Assembly: GCA_050084515.1 (NCBI GenBank)
Contig: CM114275.1
Location: 13,330,001-13,394,000 of the forward strand
Origin: Blasia pusilla
Taxonomy: Eukaryota > Marchantiophyta > Marchantiopsida > Blasiales
DNA: 64,000 bases
Direction of reading: 5' to 3'
In this document: one piece after another, positions 54,371 to 64,000 of the stretch
How the letters are laid out: each line of letters starts with the position of its first letter
How positions within the stretch are numbered: position 1 is the first letter of the stretch
Notes under the pieces: model-generated
Seen by the model: the letters and a program-made list of their open reading frames with translations, nothing else
The model's database searches: none
Told to the model about the DNA's origin: nothing
Translations under genes and position numbers: made by a program

Positions 54371-57300
54371 TGACTGTAAACTGATATGCAAGTGAAGTTC
54401 ATCAGTTGGTCTTTTCATCGTTCCTGTTATCAAGTGCACTTCATGACTGGACATGTAGATGGGATTGATAATCCATAGCCATGCAAAGGTGCGTTTGTTG
54501 AAGAACATAGTGGTCTTATTCGTCATGAGGTGCACTTGTTTTTCAACTGATACCAACCAAGAAGACTGATTTGCTAAGGCTATTTATGGCTTTTCATCCT
54601 AGTGTTCATGTACCCTTCAAGTGTTTACAACCCATGTAGTCTGTTCACCAGGGCCAAAATCATGTTGGAAACTATAAACCCTGCCCTTGAAGCATCCTTT
54701 GCTGCTACCTCAAGGCTCCACCTAGCAAGACTCCTAACTGTCTCGTTGTACTACGACAGTGTCGATATTCTGAAACAGCTTAAAAGCTTAGCTAGCCAGG
54801 TGTCATCTTATCTACCCTTCCATTCGCCCTATATGTGAGTTCGGATCTAATGCTTGCATGGTCAATTGCAGGTTTTTGTAGCTGATAAGCAAGAGGTGAA
54901 CATGTTTCTGATATGAATGGTTAGTATTTTTCACCTCAGTCTTAACTGTGAGTGTGCATCAGGCTAACTCTGTCTCATATCTTTCCAAATAGCAGATTCT
55001 TTTGTCAGATGCATGAATTACTCAGGAGTACAAATTCTAATGACTCAATGAAATAGGACCATTGATATTTGGGCATGCATCAACTTACAAGTAAATGTAT
55101 TGTACTTGTTCAAAAGAAACTCAAATGCATTAAAGTGTTTGTGCTGGCTGGACCGCACTGAAAGCTTGGAGCATGGGATGTTCACTGACTTCAACCGCAC
55201 AGCTCCACCATGGCACCGTCATTTTGGTCTCATATACTTTTAGTACATGTAAATAGTTGACTCTCCACCTTTGTTTGCTTTTTATTACTTAAAATGTTTT
55301 ACTGGTAGAGGTCTTGTTAACTTGTTGTACTATACCAGTAAAAGTTGGGGGGCAAGTTAGCTTTGAGATGTTCTATGGTTCTCTCCAAAAAAAATTTCAT
55401 GTTGGAGTCTTATCTCACATTGTCATTGCCTTTGTTCTTGATCTATTCGCATGTAATAGTTTGGTGACCTTCAGTCAACATATATCATTTTCGCCCTAGT
55501 GATTTCCTTGTGCCCAGTAGGACTATATGGTGCATGAAAAACTGACTGGGTCTATTTTCTTCCAGATGTTACTCACAGAAACCTGGTACACCCATAGAAT
55601 TTTGGGTCGCTCAGCTGTTTAGGGAGATGTGGACCACTCTTTCTCTTGGATACATAGTGAAGATGTAGCATATCCATACATTGACTCCAATTCACTTTTC
55701 AATCTGTAGGAGTGTTGCATTTATAATTGATCGACATAACCTTGATTAAAAGTCTTGGTGTATTCTTCATTACTTCAAGGGAAAATTTACATTTCCTATT
55801 TAGATTGAGTTCATATCTCCTTCCATAAATGTCAAATGTAATTACACATTGCTACTGACCAGTTTCAACTCTACTCTTGGTGGATTATGGTAGATGGACC
55901 ATAATCTAGTTTCTGGTTCTCTCTTAGTTTCCGGCAGAAAAAAGTGACTGCCAGCACCTCTACGATTCAAATAATTGATGCAGCCTGGATGGGTTTGGTA
56001 GTCCTCATTGTGGTACGTGAGTTGTACAGGTATGTCGAGTGAGGAGGGTTCTTAATATAAACTTGCTAGACTAATGCCTGAATGAAAAAGCCATTTCGGG
56101 TGATGAATCAGCAGTAACTATTGTGAAGTACAATTCCTGAAGCAGTGGAAACTAGTGTCAAATGAGAACTGAAAATTCATCTCCATCTAATTACATTGCC
56201 CAATAAATTCAGTTTTTTTAGAAAGCATTTCCTTTGTGATCCAAATTACAAGTGTCAAGGATGGAGGCTCTGGACTTGAGTAATGAAGTGGTTCTTCTTG
56301 AAAGCTTGTGACATATTTTATAGTGGGGCACCTCATATTATGCCCCACTGCTCCACAAGCAACTTACCTTTTGAACTCTCTGGTGAGAGCACTCCATTTT
56401 GTTTGGCATGCTTGCCCATTATTAATTGGTTGTGTTATCCCATGCATGGAATAATACTCCCCTTTCCCTGTAACATGGTGGCCTAAAAAGTGGAATCCTA
56501 GATGCTCTGTAATAGGAATTTTAATTTACAAAGGCATCCTTAGAATCATCTGAGCATCATGCATTGGTACTTGAAAGTGAAGTACCCTCACAAACCTCCT
56601 CTACATGAATTCCTTCCTATAATGACATGGGATTTAAATTTTCAATGCATAAAGTAGTTGACAAGAAAATGGGAATCTTTCAAATTTGACTCAGTATTAT
56701 TGGCGCCCTGTGCAGGGTTGTTACACAAAGACCTATGTATGGATGTCACACAAAGACAAATTTACTTCGGACGAGAGCTCAAAAAATGATTCAAACTCTG
56801 ATTCTGAATACTTGAAACACATTTGGATGCAATTCAAATTTGGTGAGAAGTATTAATTGACATTGGTGGTCTTCATGTCCTACTCTTTTTATAAAGTGAT
56901 TTTGTGGATCAATTTTCAATCTTGAGAGTGTCACGAGGGAGGACTAAAAGGAGGCAATGGTGATATGCACTTGCACAGTCGTGCAACCAGTCAAATTTTG
57001 AACACGGAAATTGGGCGATGAATCTTTTCCCTTTAGATTAGGAAGAACTCGGGAGTACAATACCAGATTTATTGCTAGCAAAAGGCTTGTAGTTGGATCA
57101 TGGGATGGGCATAAGGCCATGGTTAGTCATTGTCAAGAATCAATGGATTACCTTATATATTTATCGTATGGAGTCAATGTAGTACATTCTCTAGATTGAT
57201 GCATCGTGATATCTATCTAGGGATTGTACTCATGAAGTAGTGTCTTTTGTAGCCTTATGAATCCATTCTCATCAAATTGACATCATGACAATACTCTCAC

Positions 57301-57831
57301 CAAGTCCTCTCCAATTGGTGGATAGAGCAAAGCTCTCGATTGTAGTGTAATTGGAAGGTCCTCTTGGAATAATAGTGTGGATAAAATGTGTCTTAATTGG
57401 TGGAAATTTTGCTAAACATAACTTGTATGCACATTGCGGGCTATGGTCAAAGCTACAAAGCTAGAATCGCGATGAAGGATAGGCTAAGGCTGCCCTAGCA
57501 ACAATTTGTTGCAATGGGTGCTCTTGAAGCTCTAGGGCTTGATGGGGGCATGACATCTGCAAGTATTCCTGATTTATTTTCTTTTTCATGCAAAGAGAGC
57601 GATTCAACATGATTTGTTCAAAAGGTACATCAACATGCAACTCAAAGTCGTTTCCCTTGATCTGGTTTCGAGGGATTTAGGTGAGCAAAATATGCATTGC
57701 CAACATATGGTTTGGTAAACCATGAATAAAGAAATTGCTTCCTAGAGCAGCAAAGCTCCAAATCTTAAGGCTTGCAGTCTAAAGTGAGAGTTGTCTTACT
57801 ACCACATTGAAACATGGCCACGTGATCTTCT
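54371..57831. other. No gene recognised
   Basis: Long AT-rich stretch with only short unrelated ORFs (the longest about 78 codons, at 54,602). It could contain introns or UTRs of a host gene. I see no domain, splice-consistent exon chain or RNA gene. Confidence 0.45.
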
Positions 57832-57864
57832 GTGGTTCTATAAGATATGATCTTATAGAACCAC
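57832..57864. repeat. Perfect 15-bp inverted repeat with 3-nt loop
   Basis: GTGGTTCTATAAGAT, loop ATG, then the exact reverse complement. Isolated; possibly a small foldback or the centre of a decayed MITE. Confidence 0.85.
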
Positions 57865-58801
57865 GCACTACAACTTGTGAAAGAATTTTGTGAGTGTTGG
57901 TACTCGGACAACAAACTGCAATACAATTGCTACACACATTACAATCATAATCTTACAACTATCATAGTAACAACACAATTACACGACTATGATCTTGAGC
58001 CGCACTTTGCAATTACGCCACAACTCTGAAGTGCCATTTGATTACACTTGCAACACAATTGCAAATATTTGCAACAAAATCGTCAAATACTCACAGATTT
58101 GCGACTAACATGCGATTTTCACTCACAAAGCAGCCGCAAAATACTTCTTTCTTAAATATTAGAGAATATTCAAATGTTTTTTTAAGAATTTCCAAATATA
58201 GGGAATAGAAGTTTCTCAAAACGCATTAATACACGAATCCATTTGCAAAATGTACAATAATCGGCAACATAACTCATACTACTATTTACACCAAGGATAT
58301 GCACACAATATGCCAGACCCACGGGTTTGTGCAAGACCTATAGAAGGTCCAACATGATTATTGATTAGAAGGGCCTGCGACCTCACCAAAGCACGCGACT
58401 GCCCATAAATATTATCTCACTAACTGGCCTAGAGCTACACCTCAAATACCTTCTATGGATAGGCCCTCAAGATGCAACAGGCTGTTCGGTGAGGATGACC
58501 TCCTCAATATGAGGGTAACCAACTCTTCTATGAGGCCCCTTGTCCTCGTTCTCATCCTCACCACTCTACTACTCCTCATTGTCCTCGTTGTACGTAGGAG
58601 GCATCCTCATCCGAATGGTTGGATTCCACAATCAAATTGACCCAAGTCCCATTGGAAAGCATTCCTAATCAACATGAGGAATGTCATGTTGCCCACGATC
58701 ATACTAACTTGCATAAGTATTTTGAAATAATATGAAAAGAACTCAAACATTAAAACACTTTGCAAATTTGATGGTGTTAGGAACTTACCAAGTAAGGATA
58801 T
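57865..58801. other. No gene recognised
   Basis: AT-rich, with loosely repeated ACAATTGC/TTGCAA words at 57,900-58,150. Short ORFs only. Confidence 0.45.
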
Positions 58802-59982
58802 TGTCATGTGCATACATATCGCTACACAATCCACATCGTTGATCACATCTACACAACATAAAATACCAATCTTCCCAACAAACAAGTAGATCCATACATA
58901 TACAACATACACTCTTGCATGAACATCAAGACCGCCCAAACAAATGAAATAAAATTGACTGACACAACCAACCCCATTATGGAATCTACATTGGTATAGC
59001 GAGCCACATCCACCCTCCGCCATGAGGGAATCCAAACTTTAACACACTAGCTCCAACCAAACCCTAGCAAGGGAGGTGCTCCAAAGACTCAACATAGAAA
59101 GATAGCTTGAGAAAACCATATCTCCCTCTCTTGTACCCTTGGGAAGAGGCAAAAATCCCTTCCCCTAAAAATAGCCCTATCAATGGTAATTTTTGGAAGA
59201 AAGTGGAAAATCACTCATATGAATCATAGGAGATGTACATGGTTCACTTCCTGTGCGGACGCTACATCCATGATCAAACACTCTGGGGTCGCTTTACTAA
59301 AATCAACACACATTGTACATCGCAAGCTCTCCAAGACTCCCTCTCAAGCCTAAAGCTGCGTGTGCGGAAAGACTAATGAACCCTAAGATGGATTCAAAAA
59401 AATAGGCACAAAAGTAGTGTGTGTACCGTACCCATAGTAAAAGAAGGTAATTTTCCTAAAAAAATTCATGATGTAATAGAGCTATTTCCAACCTCATCCG
59501 ATATCTTCAGATAAAGTTATGCCCAAACAATCCCTTGACCCTTTACGCCATCAACACGGTAGAACTCTACTTGTTGGCTAACCATTGTATAGTCCATCTC
59601 TACTTCCCCTAGCTTCACGTTCAAACTTTCCTAACCTTGAGCTTTGCAAGCGGAAGACTTAGACAAGGATTGAGAGATTCAACCGATTGTGCGTTCTGTA
59701 GGTAGTCTCACAACTAGCTAGTCTAGGTTGCAACTTTGGTGGGTCACACCAAGGTGTTTCCTCCTTGGACCTGAAATCATGACTTACTTCGCGGGTCCTC
59801 CACTAGTGTGGGTGCCATAGACTCACGTATTTTGCAACGCTAACTAAGATGTGACAGTTGTTGTGCACATACACTTGACTACACAATCCACATTGTTAGT
59901 CTAATCTACAAAATACATTACAGCAATATTTCCAACACAAGGGTAGATCCATACACTCACGCATGTACATCAAGACCATGCA
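58802..59982 (-). repeat. Decayed LTR of the gypsy family
   Basis: On the minus strand it starts TGCATGGTCTTGATG after a purine run (TAGGGGGGCGGT at 59,983 onward) and ends TATGCACATGACA. It contains both copies of the internal repeat (59,858-59,982 and 58,802-58,960) and the conserved middle GGGCTATTTTTAGGGGAAGG and GGAGCACCTCCCTTG (about 59,070-59,185). It is longer than the LTR at 45,628 because of extra sequence at 59,210-59,850. Confidence 0.6.
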
Positions 59983-61089
59983 ACCGCCCCCCTAATTGGC
60001 ATGTGGGTCCCCCTTAACGCTAGTAGCAGACTTCATCTACTACCCTATCCACATCTAGCATCATTGATGCCATCATACGTGCATCATCTCCCAACGCAGG
60101 CTCGCCCTCAGATCCATCTCCTTTATGTCAACCTAGAAATACTGATGTGTTTGTATGTCCGCTTGCAATTTGCAACTAACCTCAATGTTGATCCCTCCAA
60201 AGAAATCTAGCACTCTCATATCCTACTTTGAATGTTATCACACAACATGTGTGGTATTCAAGGATATCAAGTCTCCACTCTAAGAGCAGGACTTTCACCT
60301 AACCATATCTAGTCCATGATAGAGGCACGACTCCACGCTTATCTCATGAGCTCGTCTACTCTCCTCTCCAAGTCCTCGCTTGTACCCCACAACAATGAAG
60401 AGGTCTCCCCACCATGGCATGTCTCTCTGTGGGCCTATCCACTACAAAGATTTCCTTTGCATGTTTATCCCCCTCCAACAACACTCATGTCTAGCTAACA
60501 CTACATGTGAATGCTTCCAATGTAGTTACGACATCACCTTGCATTTTCTGGACCACCACTAAGCCATGCTAAGCACACAAGTAAATGGCTCAGCGTCCAT
60601 CACTTGATTGCTATCTTCGCCAATAAGAAATTTTCTCCTGCCACAAATCAAGGATTGAGCCAAGACAATACAACATCGTATTCCCTATCATGCATTGTTT
60701 AACTCTGCCAATGTCGTAATCGCACAAATACACACCATTGCACCATCTAAAGCATGCTCTAGCTAGAGCATGATAACAAGATGATATCTATATGACGAAA
60801 GTTAGAGGATGCTAACTTTGATGTAATTTCAACATGAAATCTGATAGCGCTAACTTTCATATTGATTTGATATCAATTAAATCTTTTTTTCATATTGATT
60901 CTTTATATCAAAAAACTTTCCATGCCAATTATATACATAAAATTTCTATAGAAAAAACTTGAATACGGAAATGATATCATAAATACATCAAACACATATT
61001 ATATTCTAAGTGATATCAAAATGACGCAACTCAAAGTTTTGTGATATAGTCATGTATTGTGTGGGTGACACGCCCCCAATAGAGGTCAA
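59983..61089. other. Possible internal remnant, otherwise no gene
   Basis: Minus-strand sequence next to the LTR should be the internal 3' end of a retroelement, but I recognise no domain. 60,780-61,060 is very AT-rich up to the MULE end. Confidence 0.4.
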
Positions 61090-61150
61090 GGTGCGGTAAG
61101 AGGAGAGGAAGAGAGGAAGAGAGGAGAGAGGAGAGAGGAGAAAGGAAACT
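61090..61150. repeat. Candidate SWIM-side terminal inverted repeat of MULE (copy 3)
   Basis: Starts GGTGCGGTAAGAGGAGAGG and continues purine-rich. The same start is found at 27,068. It resembles the methyltransferase-side end (15,418 onward) in inverted orientation. Low complexity limits certainty. Confidence 0.45.
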
Positions 61151-61498
61151 ACCTTCAACCGAAATAGATACTTTTTTTTGAAGAGAGTTTCCGTTGGGTT
61201 GAAGAGAGGAAACTTTTTGTGTGAATTTTTTTGCAGTTTTTTGTTCATTTATTAAACAATCCCACAGTTTTTTTTTCCTCTTCCATATTTTGGCAACCCC
61301 TGTGAGTCCGACGAGTTGCAAATTGCAGAAAATTTACAAAACTGAAAAATCAGTGGAATCATAAGTGTGGAACCAATCACTTTTTCCATCCAAGGTCTGG
61401 AAAAAATCTATCATTTGCCCCGGGCTGAATAGAGTTCAAGCTCACAGTGAAGGTTGAGAAAAAAATAAAAGTACAATCTAAAACCTCATTTTGCATCC

Positions 61499-62986
61499 TC
61501 AAAGTGGTTTGTTTAAAATACTTGAACTTCTTTGAGGGATGAAGGTGGTTGGTGGATTCCTACTCCTACCTCCGACTCTCTTAAAACTACCAAAGAACAC
61601 ATAGTACATGTGCTTACAAGGGAAATACCTTTTGCCACTTGTCTCTCTTTGGACAAAGTCATCACATGAACATGTGGGAAAGCAACAAATGTGCACCACA
61701 TACACCCCTGTGACACTTGAATTTACACTGTTGTTCCTGACCCAATACATCCTTCCTATTCCATTGCCACTGTGGACATCTTTTGTGGCGATGATCTCCA
61801 TTTTTTCCTCTCGAGCTGAGGCAATTCGCTTTGCTCTCTCCATCGTTGGCCTACACATTCTGTTTCTCTTCACCCCATTTCTAGACTCAAACAGAAATAA
61901 TGGATTGAGATCATCCACCTTCTCCGGGTACATGTTGACATCAATCTTGGGTTGAATACGAAATCGAAGGTCTCGTAATGCTGAACATGCTCGAACTTCC
62001 CCGTCTCACGAGTATGAAACCGGCACTTGTAAGATTGTCCACCGTCTTGAGTGCGATTCGGTACTGCGGCGATGGGCCAAATCGTGGGGGTATTCGGGAG
62101 CTCCAATGGCGGCGGATAAGACTTCCGAAAGCGCAAGATTCATTTGGGCAGAAGAAGTACTTCAATTGATCCCGGTCCTCGTGAAACGATCAAAGGTTTT
62201 GAGTCCCCATAACCCGAGCGGTGGTCGCCCGGTCCTTATGCAGTTCTTATTTAGGAAAGTGCATGCTCTCCTATAGCCATCAGATCCCGCCTGCAGTGGG
62301 TCCACGTCCTAGGTTGCTCCGAGATATATGCCACCGTTTTAGGTTGCAATCCACCTCCATTACCGGAATCCCATATTGTTGAACCACCCAGTGGCAGGAT
62401 GTTGCGAACTTCCAGCAACGGAGGGCTTTTGAAATAAAACATTCACTGATTTTGGAGAAGTAACTCCATCACGGATTTGGGACGGGTCCGGGGTCCCCGA
62501 ATACCTGGGCGGTGTAATTTCCTCATCCAAATCAATCACCGGATTCGTTCCTCGATGTTGCCTCTTCACCTGCCTGAAGTCAAGATACTTATCTGGTCTC
62601 CACGAGTCTCGTTCGGACTGCTCTACCACCATCTGTATGGGACATCTTGAAACCCGCCCACGAATATCCCCACCTATGTGTATGTCTTGCTCGAGTGGAG
62701 TTCCAGCTACGCACCGGTTGAAGGCTTCGACATACAATTTTTCATCACCAGATCTCACAACCACCCTGACATAGAGCTCGTAGATCGACGGCCCTTTTCC
62801 TTTTGTTATGCCTTTTGTGAGGAAGATATGGGATGCTGCAGACTGTAGCATTGCTCTTGCCTGGTCTTGTTGGCATGCCTCCACAAGTGAAATTCGTTGG
62901 CATGCTTGTGACGACCTCCAAGAGGAATGAACACTTTCTGCTCCACTTGTGTTGGGGCAGAGGGCATTTTCATGAACGTTCAATCC
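61499..62986 (-). pseudogene. MULE transposase second exon with SWIM finger (copy 3)
   Basis: Follows a TTGCAG acceptor at 62,987. 62,986-62,360 encodes CQQDQARAMLQSAASHIFLT, MVVEQSERDSWRPDKYLDF, GTNPVIDLDEEITPPRYSG and SVNVLFQKPSVAGS. After frame changes, 61,933-61,499 gives ERAKRIASAREEKMEI and the SWIM finger CCFPTCSCDDF...FPCKHMYYV. SWIM fingers accompany MULE transposases and bind DNA or protein. This copy shows that the transposase part and the SWIM part are one contiguous gene. Confidence 0.65.
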
Positions 62987-63422
62987 CTGCAACGACGGCA
63001 ATGTTAGAAGGGAACGAAAATAACCCAGGAGTCAAAGAAATAAGCGACTTGTCGGAACCAAACGGGTTGCAGGCGCGAGGCATCCCATGAACGACTCTAC
63101 GACACGTCGGGTCCCGACGTGTTGTAACCTTAAACCCACCCCTCGCAACCCGTGAACCGGCGGGTTGCAAGGCCGAGGCATCCCATGAACGACTCTGTGA
63201 CCCGTTGGGTCCCGACGGGTTGCACACTCGGGACGACACCAAACATCTGGATGCAACCCGTCGGTTTCCGTCGGGTTGCACACTCGGGCAACCCGTCGCA
63301 TCCGACACCTTGCTTGGTTTCTTGGGTTTGAAATCCATATAATTCCCACGCTTCTCACCATGAGCTACAACTTTACAAACAATTCTCAGCGTGAGCTTGA
63401 CAAGACAAAATAGTGAACTCAC
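62987..63422 (-). repeat. Transposase intron with palindromes (copy 3)
   Basis: GTGAGT donor (63,422) to TTGCAG acceptor (62,987). Palindromes lie at about 63,045-63,075, 63,105-63,125, 63,145-63,170, 63,200-63,230, 63,253-63,280 and 63,290-63,315. Splice sites are intact here. Confidence 0.75.
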
Positions 63423-64000
63423 CGCCGCATGAAGTTTCCCCATTGTCTCATACGTCATGTCCACCAACTCAACCAAGAGCACAACTCTTTGTACTTCCCT
63501 CAATCGCATGCTTCCTCCACCACCCATGAAGTTCTTCCTGGCAGTCCATGGCCTGCTTCAAGGTTTTGCTATCCTTGCAGCGTTGGAGTAGAGTGACATG
63601 CTCTATCCTCTTATTCTCCTTGATGCAAGATTTGGTGTACCGGATCACAGACTGTTGCCAATGGAAAGCATCCGACCTTTCCCTCCGGTTGAACCTCTCC
63701 ACCCCGAACACTTCCGGATAGCAATCCACCCAGGTTGTGCATTGTCCGCCATGAACCCATAAATTTCCGGAGGTGGCCTTTTGTTTTCCTTCACCACCTC
63801 CAATAAGAGTAACCAAAGACATCTTCAAAGCCGCGAACGTCTTCGCCTTTACTTCACACACAAATATAGTTTTCAATCCCTTCTCCACATGGTCATAAAC
63901 GTGAGCACCCATCATCAACCATCCTTTCAAAGACTCAGAGCAAATATCAAAGTCGACCCAACTCCCGTAAAGATCTTCCCCTTCCCTCATTCGATCTATA
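63423..64000 (-). pseudogene. MULE transposase first exon, 3' part (copy 3, runs off the window)
   Basis: MREGEDLYGSWVDFDI, LMMGAHVYDHVEKGLKTIFV, CEVKAKTF, SGNLWVHGGQ in a shifted frame, RSDAFHWQQSVIRY and ELHGWWRKHAIEG. Same core as copies 1 and 2 with at least one frameshift near 63,820. The remainder, and presumably a divergent ParB/methyltransferase gene, lie beyond 64,000. Confidence 0.6.

Noticed and set aside
54602-54838. 78-codon ORF as a host protein
   Set aside because: No recognisable motif or exon partners, and of a length expected by chance in this sequence.

Overview
The window reads as accessory, transposon-packed nuclear DNA of a streptophyte alga or plant. A charophyte such as Chara is my best guess. 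That guess rests on genes with GT-AG introns, plant-type CACTA, Ty3/gypsy and Mutator-like elements, one small plant-like membrane-protein gene, and very many GCAACCCGTCGGA-type palindromes that I associate with Chara; I could not run a search. Nearly every element gene is broken by frameshifts and stop codons, so most calls are degenerate copies.

Layout. 1-28.5 kb and 61.1-64 kb: copies of one composite Mutator-like element (MULE). Each unit has a transposase gene (zinc-binding N-terminus, DDE-like core, SWIM finger in the second exon) and, divergently transcribed about 1.2 kb away, a four-exon gene. That gene encodes a coiled coil, a ParB-like domain with a DGNHR motif, and an amino-DNA-methyltransferase (DLPxG motif before the motif I-like glycine loop). 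The divergent promoter holds TATA boxes on both sides and an array of 27-nt palindromes with a 66-68 bp period. Related palindromes sit in every intron that I can delimit in both genes. Copy 0 is only a 3' end (1-1.8 kb). Copy 1 is at 2.1-12.2 kb, copy 2 is inverted at 15.4-26.1 kb, and copy 3 enters at 61.1 kb and leaves the window. Between copies 1 and 2 lie a (CT)n-tailed repeat, a 1002-bp solo LTR with its 5-bp target duplication, and unrecognised ORF remnants. Copy 2 is followed by a LINE ORF2 fragment and an inverted SWIM-side MULE fragment.

28.5-38.4 kb: a second (TC)n repeat, an EDM2-like PHD-finger gene followed by an unassigned ORF and a BRCT ORF, then a degenerate CACTA (En/Spm) transposase with TNP2, DUF4218- and DUF4216-like parts. 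38.4-46.4 kb: a Ty3/gypsy-like polyprotein in the order gag (two zinc knuckles), protease, C5-cytosine DNA methyltransferase, RT, RNase H, integrase and C-terminal PHD finger, followed by a 754-bp LTR. 46.5-48.6 kb: a second, inverted, truncated copy of the same family that also has the PHD. 48.6-49.6 kb: an LTR remnant interrupted by a 339-bp MITE with a 9-bp target duplication. 49.6-61.1 kb: AT-rich sequence with a decayed Myb/SANT-like gene, one apparently intact two-exon host gene (62 aa), three 185-bp tandem repeats and a decayed LTR of the same family as the gypsy LTR.

The unifying theme is DNA modification. Two unrelated transposon families here carry a DNA methyltransferase gene, one amino-MTase and one C5-MTase, and an EDM2-like chromatin reader lies beside a third family. 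Many disabling stops are single C-to-T or G-to-A changes, the expected footprint of decaying methylated cytosine.
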